A DNA stretch of 64,000 bases from JAFKFJ01 sp963786445 (GTDB lineage: Bacteria; Pseudomonadota; Alphaproteobacteria; Acetobacterales; Acetobacteraceae): assembly GCA_963786445.1 (NCBI GenBank), contig CAWAZU010000026.1, forward strand, positions 186,001 to 250,000, given 5' to 3'. Under the pieces are notes generated by a model. It saw only the letters and a program-made list of their open reading frames with translations, ran no database searches and was not told the DNA's origin. Shown piece by piece: positions 36,010 to 46,062 of the stretch (position 1 is its first letter; each line of letters opens with the position of its first letter). A program made the position numbers and the translations under genes.

Positions 36010-36801
36010 TCAACGCCCGCCCTCGTCGCGCCCACGCAGGCGCCGGCCGCGCGCGAGTTCGGTGACGATGCCGTGCAGCGTGCGCAGCTCCTGCTCGGTC
36101 ACCTCGCCGCGCTGGAACAGGTGGCGGATGTTGCGCACCATCCCCGGCCGCTTCGGCGCGTTGCGCAAAAAACCGCAGGCGTCGAGCTCGTCCGTCAGAT
36201 GCGCGAGAAAATTTTCCAGTTCTGCCTTCGTGGCAACGCGCGTCTCGTTGGTCATCAGACACCGCGGCAACGTCGCGTCGGCGGCGAGCCACCACTCATA
36301 GGCCACCACCAGCACCGCCTGCGCGAGATTAAGACTCATGAAGGCGGGATCAAGCGGAAAGCGCACCAGCGCGTCGGCGTGCGCCATGTCGTCGTTGTCG
36401 AGGCCGGCGCGCTCCGGCCCGAACAGCACGCCGGCGCGCAAGTCCCGCGCGGCGATCTCGCGCAGTTCGGCGGCGGCGCCGCGCGCGGTCAGCAGCGGCT
36501 TGACGATATGGCGCGGGCGCGGGCAGGTGGCGAACACGCGATGCAGGTCGGCGACCGCGTCGGCGACCGTGGGATGCAGGGTGACGGCGTCGAGGATCGC
36601 ATCGGCGCCGGAACTGGCGCGCCACGCTTTTTCCGCCGGCCAGCCGTCGCGCGGGGCGACCAGGCGCAGATGGAACAGCCCGCCATTGGCCATCGCCCGC
36701 GCCGCGGTGCCGATGTTTTCCGCCAGTTGCGGGCGCACCAGGATGACGACCGGGCTGCCGGGCGCGGCGACGAGTTTCGCGCCGCCGTCGCGGCCGGTCA
36801 T
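36010..36801 (-). CDS. trmJ: tRNA/rRNA methyltransferase of the TrmJ (SpoU) family
   Basis: 263 aa. SPOUT-class methyltransferase with VVILVRPQLAENIGTAARAM (motif 1, residues about 17-36), LFGPERAGLDNDDM (motif 2) and FPLDPAFMSLNLAQAVLVV (motif 3, the SAM knot). TrmJ methylates the ribose of nucleotide 32 in several tRNAs. The C-terminal helical part (ETRVATKAELENFLAHLTDEL) matches TrmJ rather than other SpoU proteins. It starts 4 bases after the cysS stop and is clearly co-transcribed with it. Confidence 0.92.
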   Translation of the reverse strand: MTGRDGGAKLVAAPGSPVVILVRPQLAENIGTAARAMANGGLFHLRLVAPRDGWPAEKAWRASSGADAILDAVTLHPTVADAVADLHRVFATCPRPRHIVKPLLTARGAAAELREIAARDLRAGVLFGPERAGLDNDDMAHADALVRFPLDPAFMSLNLAQAVLVVAYEWWLAADATLPRCLMTNETRVATKAELENFLAHLTDELDACGFLRNAPKRPGMVRNIRHLFQRGEVTEQELRTLHGIVTELARGRRLRGRDEGGR

Positions 36802-36805
36802 GCCG

Positions 36806-38146
36806 TCAGGCCCGGCGCCAGGTGGTGCCGCGCGGGCCGTCCTCCAGCAGCACGCCCTGCGCCGCCAGATCGGCGCGGATCGTGTCGGCGCGGGCGAAGT
36901 CGCGCGTCTTGCGCGCCGCCAGCCGTGCCGCAATGGCCGCCTCGATCGCGGCGTCGTCGGCGCCGCCGTGGAACCAGGCGTCCGGTTGGAGTTGCAGCAA
37001 CCCGAGCGCGTCGCCCGCGCCGCGCAGGGCGGCGGCGGAGGCCGCATCGCCGGTGAGCGCGGCGTCGGCGAGGCGGTGCAGTTCGGCGATGGCGAGCGGC
37101 GTGTTGAGGTCGTCGCACAGCGCCTCGGTCACCGAATCCGGCACCGGGCCGGCGGCGGACGGCGCGCGTTCCAGCGCGCGATACCAGCGATCGAGGTCCT
37201 TTCGCGATTCGGCCAGCAGCGTCTCGGAAAAATCCAGCGTGGCGCGATAGTGCGTGCGCAGCAGCGCCAGCCGCACCGCCTCGCCCGGCGCGCGCGCCAG
37301 CACGTCACGCACGGTCAGGAAATTGCCCAGGCTCTTCGACATCTTCTCGCCGCCGATCAGCAGCATGCCGTTGTGCATCCAGTACCGCGCGAACCGGCTG
37401 CCGGGAAACGCGCAGCAGGACTGGGCGCGCTCGTTCTCGTGGTGCGGGAACAGCAGATCCTGCCCGCCGCCGTGGATGTCGAAATCCTCGCCGAGATAGC
37501 GCCACGACATTGCGCTGCACTCGATGTGCCAGCCGGGCCGGCCGCGCCCCCACGGGCTGTCCCAGCCGGGCAGCTCCGGCGGCGACGGTTTCCAGAGCAC
37601 GAAATCGCCGGGATCGCGCTTGTACGGCGCCACGTCCACGCGCGCACCGGCCAGCAGCTCCGCCGGCGAGCGGCCGGAGAGATGGCCGTACTCGGCAAAG
37701 CTCGCGACCGCGAACAGCACGTGCCCGTCGGCGGCGTAGGCGTGGCCGCCTGCGATCAGCCGCGCGATGAGCGCGATCATCTCGGGGATGTGCGCGGTCG
37801 CGCGCGGTTCCTCGTCGGGCGGCAGCGCGCCGAGTTCCGCCATGTCGGCATGGAAATCGGCGGTGGTGCGCGCGGTGATGGCGGCGATCGGCTCGCCGGT
37901 CTCGGCGGCGCGGGCGTTGATCTTGTCGTCCACGTCGGTGATGTTGCGCACATAGGTGACGCGCGGAAAGCGCCGGCGCAGCAGCCGCACCAGCACGTCG
38001 AACACCACCACCGGCCGCGCATTGCCCAGATGCGCAAGGTCATACACCGTCGGCCCGCAGACATAGACGCGCACATGCGCGGGATCGAGCGGCACGAAAG
38101 TCTCGCGCCGCCGGGTCAGGCTGTTATGCAGGCGCAACTCGGGCAT
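36806..38146 (-). CDS. cysS: Cysteinyl-tRNA synthetase
   Basis: 446 aa, full length. Charges tRNA-Cys with cysteine. Signatures: RVYVCGPTVYDLAHLGNARP (zinc cysteine and the HIGH-equivalent HLGN, residues about 27-46), WHIECSAMSWRYLGEDFDIHGGGQDLLFPHHENERAQ, of which the central HGGGQDL-HHENE binds zinc, and the KMSKS loop in GEKMSKSLGNFLTV (about 268). ATG 38146 begins MPELRLHNSLTRRRE. First gene of a two-gene operon with trmJ; divergent from hpnL. Confidence 0.97.
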   Translation of the reverse strand: MPELRLHNSLTRRRETFVPLDPAHVRVYVCGPTVYDLAHLGNARPVVVFDVLVRLLRRRFPRVTYVRNITDVDDKINARAAETGEPIAAITARTTADFHADMAELGALPPDEEPRATAHIPEMIALIARLIAGGHAYAADGHVLFAVASFAEYGHLSGRSPAELLAGARVDVAPYKRDPGDFVLWKPSPPELPGWDSPWGRGRPGWHIECSAMSWRYLGEDFDIHGGGQDLLFPHHENERAQSCCAFPGSRFARYWMHNGMLLIGGEKMSKSLGNFLTVRDVLARAPGEAVRLALLRTHYRATLDFSETLLAESRKDLDRWYRALERAPSAAGPVPDSVTEALCDDLNTPLAIAELHRLADAALTGDAASAAALRGAGDALGLLQLQPDAWFHGGADDAAIEAAIAARLAARKTRDFARADTIRADLAAQGVLLEDGPRGTTWRRA

Positions 38147-38269
38147 CGCTCCGTCCGCTTGGTCAGGCAAGCCTTTCTCGGGCGGGCGCCGGGGTTTGAC
38201 AAGCAGGGCCGGATGGTTCCGACCGCACACCCTTGACTTTCCGGCGCCCCCGGTTCCTACGGGTGCCGC

Positions 38270-39286
38270 ATGACCCTCGCCCGCGCCGGTGCGCTCCTGA
38301 TCGGCCTTGGCGGCGCGCTGGCGATTGCGCTGGTCGGCTGGGGCGGCGCGCGGGCCATCAGTCACAACGTCTGGCGTGCCGGCTGGGTGCTGCCGGTGTG
38401 CGTGGCGATCCACGCCGGGCAGTTGCTGCTCTCGGCGGTGGCGTGGCGGCGGGCGAGCGGCGGCGAGGCGCCGAGGCTGTGGTCGTGGTTCGGCATCCGC
38501 TGGATCCGCGAATCGGTGAACTCGCTGCTGCCGGTCGCGCAGCTCGGCGGCACGCTGGTGGGCGTGCGGCTGCTGACCCAGCACGGCCGCGCCGCCAGCC
38601 CCGCGACCGCCGCCGCGACGCTCGACGTGACGCTGGAATCGGTCTCGCAACTGGTCTTCACGCTCGCCGGCATCGCGGCCCTGGCGGCGATCGGCGGCGA
38701 CGGCGCCGGGCGGCCATGGCTCGGCGGCGCGGTGCTGCTGATGGCCTGCGCCTCGTGCGGCTTCCTGCTCGCCCAGCGTGCCGGGCTGATGCGGCTGATC
38801 GAGGCGCTCGCCGTCCGCATGAGCCGGCTGATCCCGGCCCTGCCGCAAGGCATGCTGCGCGGGCTGCACGCCGAGCTGATGCAGCGCCAGCGCGACCCGG
38901 CCGCGCTCGCCTCGGCGGCGGCGCTGCATCTGCTCGCCTGGCTGCTGGGGGTGGTGGAGACGTGGCTGGCGCTGCTGGCGATGGGCGACCCGACGAGTCT
39001 GCCCGCGGCGCTGGTGATCGAGAGCCTGGGCATGGCCGCGCGCAGCGCCGGGTTCGCGGTGCCGGGCTCGCTCGGCGTGCAGGAGGGCGGGTTCGTGCTC
39101 GCCGGCGGCCTGGTCGGCCTGCCGCCCGACGCGGCGCTGGCGCTGTCACTGGTCAAGCGCGCGCGCGAGTTGCTGGTCGGTGTCCCCGGGCTGGTCGCCT
39201 GGCAGTGGGCGGAGGGCCGCCACCTGGTCCGCCGCGCCGCCGTCCGCCCGGCGCGGAACGCCCTGCCGTTCAGAACAGCGCGTTGA
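38270..39286 (+). CDS. hpnL: HpnL-family membrane protein (lysylphosphatidylglycerol-synthase-like)
   Basis: 338 aa with about eight hydrophobic helices. It belongs to the UPF0104/LPG-synthase membrane domain family; LLPVAQLGGTLVGVRLLTQH (about residue 85) and GFAVPGSLGVQEGGFVLAGG (about 265) match the HpnL subgroup found in hopanoid producers, where it is thought to act in transport of hopanoid or other lipids. A -35-like TTGACT at 38233-38238 with a poor -10 (CCTACG) lies so close to the ATG that the mRNA could be almost leaderless. Overlaps the convergent lipoprotein gene by 17 bases. Confidence 0.8.
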   Translation: MTLARAGALLIGLGGALAIALVGWGGARAISHNVWRAGWVLPVCVAIHAGQLLLSAVAWRRASGGEAPRLWSWFGIRWIRESVNSLLPVAQLGGTLVGVRLLTQHGRAASPATAAATLDVTLESVSQLVFTLAGIAALAAIGGDGAGRPWLGGAVLLMACASCGFLLAQRAGLMRLIEALAVRMSRLIPALPQGMLRGLHAELMQRQRDPAALASAAALHLLAWLLGVVETWLALLAMGDPTSLPAALVIESLGMAARSAGFAVPGSLGVQEGGFVLAGGLVGLPPDAALALSLVKRARELLVGVPGLVAWQWAEGRHLVRRAAVRPARNALPFRTAR

Positions 39287-39827
39287 ACAGCGTCTTCGGC
39301 TTCTGGTTGATCACCGGCGTGTTGCCGGTCTCGGGGCTGCGGCCGAGCGCCGAGTTCTCGCGCAGCCGCTCGGCCTCCTTCTGCGGATCGACCACCACGC
39401 CCGGCGGGGCCGGCGTCTTCCAGAACATCAGCCGGTCGGTGAGCGAACGGTCGGAGGCTTCTTTCGCCGCCTCGGCGTCCACCTCCTCGCGGATGTTTTG
39501 CGGCGCCGCCGGCCCGGCGGCGGCAATCAGCGCCTGCTGTCCCGGGCTGTCGGCGCCGTCCGACTGCGACGCCAGTGCCTCCTGCGGCACCAGCGCGGAT
39601 TCGGCCGCCGCGGTCGGCGACTGCTCCTGCGGACGCGGCGCCCCCGGCACCGGCGGGCGGAGCGTGAAATCCGGCGGCACCGACAGCGGCGCCCGCGTGG
39701 TCACCACGAACTCGTCGGGGGTTTCGCGGATGAGGCCGAAATTCCGCTGCAGCTCATCGCGCGCGCAGGCCGCGAGCACCACGGCACAGCCGGCCAGACA
39801 GACGATGGGAAAGCGCAAGTGACGCAT
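39270..39827 (-). CDS. DUF3035-family lipoprotein
   Basis: 185 aa. Lipoprotein signal: RFPIVCLAGCAVVLAACARD, with the modified cysteine in LAAC. The mature part has the DUF3035 core FVVTTRAPLSVPPDFTLRPP (about residue 43) and a long low-complexity region; the C-terminus is PVINQKPKTLFNALF. Proteins of this family in alphaproteobacteria are small outer-membrane-associated lipoproteins of unknown function, nearly always next to lspA and ileS, as here. It starts 11 bases after the lspA stop. Confidence 0.88.
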   Translation of the reverse strand: MRHLRFPIVCLAGCAVVLAACARDELQRNFGLIRETPDEFVVTTRAPLSVPPDFTLRPPVPGAPRPQEQSPTAAAESALVPQEALASQSDGADSPGQQALIAAAGPAAPQNIREEVDAEAAKEASDRSLTDRLMFWKTPAPPGVVVDPQKEAERLRENSALGRSPETGNTPVINQKPKTLFNALF

Positions 39828-39838
39828 GGCGGGGTTTC

Positions 39839-40345
39839 TTAGCCCCGGTCTTCGGCGCCCGCAAGGCGGCCATCGTGATGGCGCATGCCGTCGAGGATCA
39901 GCGCGGCCACGCCGCAGACGATGGCGGCGTCGGCGATGTTGAACACGTACCAGGACCAGCCGAAGGCGTGGGCGTGGATGAAATCCACCACCGCGCCGAA
40001 GCGCAGCCGGTCGATGACGTTGCCGATGGCGCCGCCGGCGATGGCGCCGAGCGCCACCGCGACCAGAGGGCGCTGCGCGCGGCGCAGCCAGACGCCGAGC
40101 AGGGCGACGATGGCGAGCGCGCCCGCCACCAGCAGCGGCGCCGACCACGGGCCGGCGGAGTCGAGCAGCCCGAACGTGACGCCGCGGTTCCACACCATCG
40201 TCAGGTTCAGCACCGGCAGCACGCGGACGCTGCCGAGGTCGGGCAGGCGCAGCACGTCCAGCACCCACCACTTGCTCGCCTGGTCCGCCGCCAGCACCAC
40301 GGCGGCCGCGGCGATGCCGAGACCGGTCAGGCCGTTGCGGCTCAC
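39839..40345 (-). CDS. lspA: Lipoprotein signal peptidase
   Basis: 168 aa, four membrane helices. Cleaves the signal peptide of lipidated prolipoproteins in the inner membrane. The two catalytic aspartates are in GGAIGNVIDRLRFGAVVDF (about residue 115) and YVFNIADAAIVCG (about 140); LAADQASKWWV near the N-terminus and LNLTMVWNRGVTFGLL are also conserved. The start is GTG at 40345 inside a GTGA overlap with the ileS stop. The downstream gene encodes a lipoprotein that would be one of its substrates. Confidence 0.95.
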   Translation of the reverse strand: MSRNGLTGLGIAAAAVVLAADQASKWWVLDVLRLPDLGSVRVLPVLNLTMVWNRGVTFGLLDSAGPWSAPLLVAGALAIVALLGVWLRRAQRPLVAVALGAIAGGAIGNVIDRLRFGAVVDFIHAHAFGWSWYVFNIADAAIVCGVAALILDGMRHHDGRLAGAEDRG

Positions 40346-43175
40346 TCCGCCGCCGCCCGGCAGACCAGTCCCAACTCGACCGCATCGGCGCAGCGCAGGC
40401 AGAGCGCGGGATGCGCCGCGACGCTCCCCACTTCCGTCAGCACGCGCCAGCAGCGGGCGCATTTCTCGCCCGGCGCGCGCGCGAACACCACCGCAACCTC
40501 CGCCACGTCCGGGTGACGGAACGCGCCCTCCGGCGGCGGCGCGGTGGACACCGTCAGGTCCGACACGATCGCCAGTTCCGCCCATTCGGCCGGCGACAGC
40601 AGATCGGCCGACGACGCCGGCAGGTGCAGCACCAGCGCGGCCTGCAGCGAGGCGCCGATCTCGCCCTCGGCACGCGCGCGTTCCAGGCAGGCGGTGACGA
40701 CGCGGCGGATGTCGCGGATCGTCGTCCAACGCAGCGCCAGCGCCTCGTCCTGCCAGCGCGCCGGCAGTTCCGGGAAATCGTGCAGATGCACGCAGGCATC
40801 TTCGCCGAAGCGGGCCATCCACGCCTCGTCGGCGGTGAACGCCAGCACCGGCGCGAGCCAGGTGGTCAGGCAGCGGTGCAGATGATCGAGCACGGTACGC
40901 ACGGCGCGGCGGCGAACACTGTCCGGCCGGTCGCAATACAGCACGTCCTTGCGGACATCGAAGTAGAAGGCGGAGAGGTCGGCGGCGCAGAACGCATGCA
41001 GCGCGGGATACACGCCGGTCCAGTCGTGGGTTTCCACGGCGGCCCTGATCTGCGCGTCGAACTCGCCGAGCCGGTGCAGCACCCAGCGTTCCAGCTCCGG
41101 CATCTCCGCTTCCGGCAGCACCTCCGACGGCGCGAAGCCGGCCAGACTGCCGAGCAGCCAGCGCAGCGTGTTGCGCAGCCGGCGGTAAAGTTCCGCCTGC
41201 TGCTTGAGGATGTCGGGACCGATGCGCATGTCCTCGGCGGTGTCCGACGACATCACCCAGAGGCGGAGGATGTCGGCGCCGTACTGCTTCTCGACCTCCT
41301 GCGGCGCCACCACGTTGCCGAGCGACTTCGACATCTTGCGGCCCTGCTCGTCCATGACGAAGCCGTGCGTCAGCACCGCCCGGAACGGCGCACGCCCGCG
41401 CGTCCCCACCGACTCCAGCAGCGAGGAATGGAACCAGCCGCGATGCTGGTCGGAGCCTTCGAGATACAGATCCGCCGGCCAGGGCAGGCCGCGATCCTCG
41501 AGAACGAAAGCGTGGGTCGAGCCGCTCTCGAACCACACATCGACGATGTCGCGCACCTGCTCGTAGTCGGTCGGGATCGCGGCCGGGGCCGAGGAAGCGT
41601 TCCGGCGGCGAGGCGTACCAGGCATCCGCGCCCTCGTCGCGGAACGCGGCAACGATGCGCTGCACGACAGCGGGATCGCGCAGCGGCTCGCCGGTGGCGC
41701 GATGCACGAACACCGCGATCGGCACGCCCCAGGCGCGCTGGCGGCTGACGCACCAGTCCGGCCGCGCCGCCACCATCGCGCCGATGCGGTTGCGGCCGGC
41801 ATCCGGCACGAAATCGGTCTCCGCGATCGCCTGCAATGCGCGGGCGCGGATTTGCTCCGGCCCGTCCATGCGGATGAACCATTGCGGCGTGGCGCGGAAG
41901 ATCAGCGGCGCCTTCGAGCGCCAGGAATGCGGGTAGGAATGCACGATCTGCCCGCGCGCCAGCAGCATCTTTTCCGCATCCAGCGCGGCGCTGACCGGCG
42001 TCTGCCGCCTTATAGACGTGCACGCCGGCAAACAGAGAAACCCAGGCGTTGAACGTGCCGTCCGGCCCGACCGTGTCGGGCACGTCCAGGCCGTGCGCCT
42101 GGCCGACGGCAAAATCCTCCTCGCCGTGGCCGGGCGCGATGTGGACGAAGCCGGTGCCGGCCTCGGTCGTCACGTGCCCGCCGGACAACATCGGCACGTC
42201 GAACTCATAGCCGCGCCCGCGGAGCGGGTGCGCGCAGATCATGCCGACCAGATCGGCGCCTTTCTCGATGCGCAGGACGTGGTGCGTGGCGATCCCGCTC
42301 GCCGCGCAGACCTGCGGCAGCAGCGCGAGTGCAACGAGAAGGGTCTCGCCGTGGCGCGCGCGGCTGTCCTTCTCGACCTGATCGACGCGCACCACGGCGT
42401 AGTCGATGTCCGGCCCGCAGGCGATGGCGCGGTTGCCGGGGATGGTCCAGGGCGTCGTCGTCCAGATCGCCACCGAGGCGCCGACCAGATCACGGTCGGC
42501 GGCGCGGATCACCGGGAACCGGACAAAAATCGTCTGGCTGGTGTGGTCGTGATATTCGATCTCCGCTTCCGCCAGCGCGGTCTTTTCCACCGGCGACCAC
42601 ATCACCGGCCGCAGCCCGCGATACAGCGCCCCGTTCAGCAGGAATTTGCCGATCTCGTTCGCGATCGCCGCCTCCGAGGCGAAATCCATCGTGGCGTAGC
42701 GATGTTCCCAGTCGCCGAGCACGCCGAGCCGCTGGAATTCCAGCGACTGCACGCCCATCCAGCGCTGCGCGTAGGCGCGGCACTCGGCGCGGAACTGCAG
42801 CACCGGCACGGCATCCTTGTCGCGGCCGGATTTCCGGTACTCCTCCTCGACCCGCCACTCGATCGGCAAGCCGTGGCAGTCCCAGCCGGGGATGTAGTCG
42901 GCGTCGTAGCCGGCCATCTGGCGGGCGCGGTTCACCACGTCCTTCAGGATCTTGTTGAGCGCGGTGCCGATATGCAGGTGGCCGTTGGCGTAGGGCGGGC
43001 CGTCGTGCAGGATGAATTTCTGCCGCCCGTGCGACTGTTCGCGCAGCCGCTTGAACAGCTCGATCTGCCGCCAGCGCGCCAGCAGTTCCGGCTCCCGCTT
43101 CGGCAGCTCGCCGCGCATCGGGAAGCTCGTGGTGGGCAGGAACACCGTGTCGCGATAGTCGGTCCGCTCGCTCAT
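40342..43175 (-). CDS. ileS: Isoleucyl-tRNA synthetase (two one-base frameshifts)
   Basis: Charges tRNA-Ile; indispensable. N-terminal part has the HIGH motif in LHDGPPYANGHLHIGTALNK and WDCHGLPIEW; the editing domain has TTTPWTIPGNRAIACG and the centre DWCVSRQRAWGVPIAVF; the KMSKS loop is GRKMSKSLGNVV; the zinc motif at the C-terminus is CARCWR...CLRC. Two extra bases break it: one near 42005 (GG for G; removal gives HVYKAQTPVSAAL) and one in CCCC near 41587 (removal gives LGPAAIPTDYEQV). Restored length is 943 aa. Because the gene must work, both are best read as sequencing errors. Overlaps lspA by four bases. Confidence 0.95.
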
Positions 43176-43183
43176 GGGCGCCT

Positions 43184-44125
43184 CTATGCGGAGCCGGACG
43201 GTAGCCGGTCAAGCAGCGCCCGGGCCGCCGCCGCGTCGCGGCCGATCTGCGCGCGCAGCTCGTCGAACCCGGCAAAGCGCCGCTCCGGGCGCAGGAAGGC
43301 GTGCAGCGCCACCGCCAGCTCGGCGCCGTAGAGGTCGGCCGCGAAATCGAACAGATGCACCTCCAGCCGGCTTTCCGTGCCCGCGCTGACGGTCGGGCGG
43401 CGGCCGATATTGGCCACGCCTTGCCGCAGCGAGCCGTCTGGCAGCCGCGCCGTCACCGCATAGACGCCGCGCGCCGGCTCCAGGTGCCGCCCGAGCGGGA
43501 CGTTGGCGGTGGGGAAGCCGATGGTGCGTCCGCGGGCATCGCCGTGCTGCACTTCGCCCACGATCGCCCAGGGCCGGCCGAGCAGCGCCGTGGCGCGTTC
43601 CGGGTAGCCGTCCTGCAAGGCGCGGCGGATCAGGCTGGACGAAATCGGCCCGCTGGCGTCGCCGAACGACGTGGCGATGGTGAGCCCGATGCCCAGCGCC
43701 TCGGCGCGCGCGGCGAGGAACGCGGCGTCGCCGCCGCGGCGATGGCCGAAGGCGAAATCCGGACCGCAAACCAGGTGTTTCGCGCCGATCCCGGCATGCA
43801 GCACGTCACGGATGAAATGCTCGGCGGTGATCTCGCTGAACGCGGCATCGAAAGAAAGTTCGTAGAGCAGCTCGACGCCGAGTGCCGCCAGCGCCGCCGC
43901 CCGCTCGGCGGCGAGCGTGAGGCGGAACGGCGGGTCGTCGGGGCGGAAGAATTCGCGCGGGTGCGGCTCGAAAGTCAGCACGGCGCGCGGCGCGTCGGGG
44001 CGGGCGGCGTGGGCGGTGCGCAGCACATGGGCGTGGCCGAGATGCACGCCGTCGAAATTGCCCAGCGCCACCGTGCCGCCGCGCGCGGACCCCGGCAGGC
44101 CGCGCCAGTCGTGAAAGACCTGCAC
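43184..44125 (-). CDS. ribF: Bifunctional riboflavin kinase/FAD synthetase
   Basis: 313 aa. The N-terminal adenylyltransferase domain shows VALGNFDGVHLGHAHVL (HxGH-type nucleotide motif, residues about 19-35), LTFEPHPREFF and FGHRRGGDAAFL, then SSSLIRRALQDG; the C-terminal kinase domain shows RGRTIGFPTANVPLG (about 195), GVYAVTARL and EVHLFDFAADLYG. Converts riboflavin to FMN and FAD. It lies eight bases before ileS, a pairing conserved in most bacteria. Confidence 0.95.
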   Translation of the reverse strand: MQVFHDWRGLPGSARGGTVALGNFDGVHLGHAHVLRTAHAARPDAPRAVLTFEPHPREFFRPDDPPFRLTLAAERAAALAALGVELLYELSFDAAFSEITAEHFIRDVLHAGIGAKHLVCGPDFAFGHRRGGDAAFLAARAEALGIGLTIATSFGDASGPISSSLIRRALQDGYPERATALLGRPWAIVGEVQHGDARGRTIGFPTANVPLGRHLEPARGVYAVTARLPDGSLRQGVANIGRRPTVSAGTESRLEVHLFDFAADLYGAELAVALHAFLRPERRFAGFDELRAQIGRDAAAARALLDRLPSGSA

Positions 44126-44127
44126 GC

Positions 44128-44550
44128 TCAGCCGCGCGAGGGCGGGATGACGACCGCCTCGCCCTCGATCACCGGCTTGCCGCCGACGGTGCAGACGGTG
44201 CGCAACGTGGCGCGCTTCTTCGCGGCGTCGAGCGCCGTCACCTCGACCGTCGCGGTCACGGTGTCGCCGATCTTCACCGGCGCGCGGAAGCGCAGCGTCT
44301 GGCTGAGATAGACCGTGCCGGGGCCGGGCAGCCGCGTGCCCAGCACCGCGCTGATCAGGCCGGCCGAGAGCATGCCGTGGGCCACGCGCTGCTTGAAAAT
44401 GCTGTTGGCCGCCGCCTCGGCATTGATGTGGACCGGGTTGGTGTCGGTGCTGACCGCCGCGAACAGCAGGATGTCGGCCTCGGTGATGGTTTTCCCGGTG
44501 CTGGCGGTGTCGCCCGGCTTGAGGTCCTCGAAGCAGATGCCGTCGCTCAT
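44128..44550 (-). CDS. MaoC-family dehydratase (enoyl-CoA hydratase type)
   Basis: 140 aa, single hot-dog domain. The hydratase signature with catalytic Asp and His is VSTDTNPVHINAEAA (about residue 33), followed by RVAHGMLSAGLISAVLGTRL and a beta-strand rich C-terminus. Short members of this family, such as PhaJ, hydrate enoyl-CoA to (R)-3-hydroxyacyl-CoA and feed polyhydroxyalkanoate synthesis. First gene of the leftward operon that continues with ribF (2-base gap), ileS, lspA and the lipoprotein gene; divergent from an SDR gene. Confidence 0.87.
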   Translation of the reverse strand: MSDGICFEDLKPGDTASTGKTITEADILLFAAVSTDTNPVHINAEAAANSIFKQRVAHGMLSAGLISAVLGTRLPGPGTVYLSQTLRFRAPVKIGDTVTATVEVTALDAAKKRATLRTVCTVGGKPVIEGEAVVIPPSRG

Positions 44551-44664
44551 GGCCGCGCTCCTGTGCAGTGCAGCACGCTTGTCCGACGCCGGCGCGGCTG
44601 CGTCCAGCCTCTTGCGTGCGCGGGGAGGGAGGCGGAGAAGGCGCGCCGGCAGAAGGAGTGCCCG

Positions 44665-45378
44665 ATGGCGGAGGCGACCCTGGCCGGGAAGGTCGCGCTG
44701 GTGACCGGCGCGAGCCGCGGCATCGGCCGGTCGGTTGCGATCGAGCTGGCGCGGCGGGGCGCGCAGGTGGTCATCACCGCGCGCACGCAAGGCGGGCTGG
44801 AGGAGACCGACGATGCCATCCGCGCCGTGGGCGGGGCGGCGACGCTGCTGCCGCTCGACCTGATGGAGGGCGAGGCGCTGGACCGGCTCGGCCCCAGCCT
44901 GTTCGAGCGGTTCCGCCGGCTCGATATTCTGGTCGGCAACGCCGCGGCGCTGGGGCTGCTGACGCCGGTGCCGCACATCCTGGATCGCGACTGGGCGGAG
45001 GTCGTCGGCGTGAACCTCTCCGCCGGGCTGCGGCTGATCCGCAGCTGCGCGCCGCTGCTGCTGGCCGCCGAGGCCGGGCGGGCGGTGTTCGTGACCAGCC
45101 TGATCGTGCGCCGCCCGACCGCCTACTGGGGCGCCTATGGCGCGACCAAAGCGGCGCTGGAGCATCTGGTGCTGGCCTGGGCGGAGGAGACGCGGCGCAC
45201 CCGCCTGCGCGTCAACCTGTTCGACCCCGGCGTGGTCGCGACCAGGCTGCGCGCCGCCGCCATGCCCGGCGAGGATGCTTCGACGCTGCCGCGCCCGGAC
45301 CAGGTCGCGCCGGCGCTCGCCGATCTGTGCGCGGCGGCGGAGACGCGGCACGGCGAGGTGGTGCGGTTAGCAGGCTGA
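44665..45378 (+). CDS. Short-chain dehydrogenase/reductase
   Basis: 237 aa, classical SDR. NAD(P)-binding VTGASRGIGRSVAIELARRG (residues about 13-32), LVGNAA in place of the usual NNAG, active-site VTSLIVRRPTAYWGAYGATK with Tyr-x3-Lys, and FDPGVVATRL downstream. The serine of the catalytic triad is in the VTSL segment. ATG 44665 has AGAAGGAG seven bases upstream. Divergent from the MaoC-like gene, so it may act in the same fatty-acyl pathway. Substrate not identifiable. Confidence 0.9.
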   Translation: MAEATLAGKVALVTGASRGIGRSVAIELARRGAQVVITARTQGGLEETDDAIRAVGGAATLLPLDLMEGEALDRLGPSLFERFRRLDILVGNAAALGLLTPVPHILDRDWAEVVGVNLSAGLRLIRSCAPLLLAAEAGRAVFVTSLIVRRPTAYWGAYGATKAALEHLVLAWAEETRRTRLRVNLFDPGVVATRLRAAAMPGEDASTLPRPDQVAPALADLCAAAETRHGEVVRLAG

Positions 45379-45387
45379 GCCGCGCAC

Positions 45388-45430
45388 CTCTCCCCCCTTC
45401 CCCTTGCGGGAGGGGGCAGGGGGAGGGGTG
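45388..45430. repeat. GC-rich imperfect hairpin repeat
   Basis: CCTCTCCCCCCTTCCCCTTG followed by CGGGAGGGGGCAGGGGGAGG forms a long imperfect hairpin directly after the SDR stop. Near-identical C/G-block palindromes are common dispersed intergenic elements in alphaproteobacteria and may also act as terminators. Confidence 0.55.
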
Positions 45431-45503
45431 TCGCCGATTGGCGGCCGATTGACGCACCTTCCGGCTTGCCCAGCCCGCCGCGGGTCGTGTTAGTATCGCT
45501 GTC

Positions 45504-46062
45504 ATGCCGCCCGCCGCGTCCCCCGCCCTGGCCGACCGTTTTGCCCATCTTGTCGAGGGGCTGCGCGGCGTCCTCGCCGCCCGCGGCGCCGGACTCGGGC
45601 TCGCCCTGCCGCTGATGCTGCTGCTCTGGTCGCGGCTGCGCCGCACCGCGGAGCGGTTCGCCCGCCTCGCGCGCAAAAGTCCACGCCGGCACGCTGCCGC
45701 CGCCGCGCCGCCGCCTGCGCTCGCCCCGTCCGGCCCGGCCCCAGCCGCTCCGGCTGCCGCGCGGCGTCGCCTGGCTGCTGCGCCGGCTGCCGCAGGCCGC
45801 CTCCGCCGCCTCGCAGTTGCAGCACCTGCTCGCCGATCCGGCGATGGCCGACCTGCTCGCCGCCGCGCCCCAGGCCGGGCGGCTGCTCCGCCCGCTCTGC
45901 CAAATGCTGGGCGTCCGCCCGCCGCCCCCCGCGCAGCACCCTCCGCCGCCAGTCCGGCCGGCGGCTCCGTCCCGCCCCGCCTGCCGACCCCGGCCGCCGC
46001 CGCGCGCGCAGCCCCGCATCCTCTCCCCGCCCGTCCCCGGCATCCCGCCCGTTCCCGCCTGA
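45504..46062 (+). CDS. Uncharacterised small protein, paralogue of the one at 12175 (one-base frameshift)
   Basis: Same layout as the gene at 12175: an N-terminal hydrophobic helix (LPLMLLLWSRLRRTAERFA), a basic Pro/Arg linker, the block LPRGVAWLLRRLPQAA then LQHLLADPAMADLLAAAPQA and GRLLRPLCQMLGVRPPPP, and a Pro-rich tail. The frame breaks in an AAAA run at 45675-45678; removing one A joins the two parts and gives 185 aa against 188 for the paralogue. Function unknown; the shared block GRLLRPLCxMLGVRPPP may be the functional core. Neither neighbour is shared between the two loci. Confidence 0.68.

Noticed and set aside
38196..38224. Consensus -35 TTGACA between cysS and hpnL
   Set aside because: No acceptable -10 hexamer follows at 16-18 bases on the same strand.
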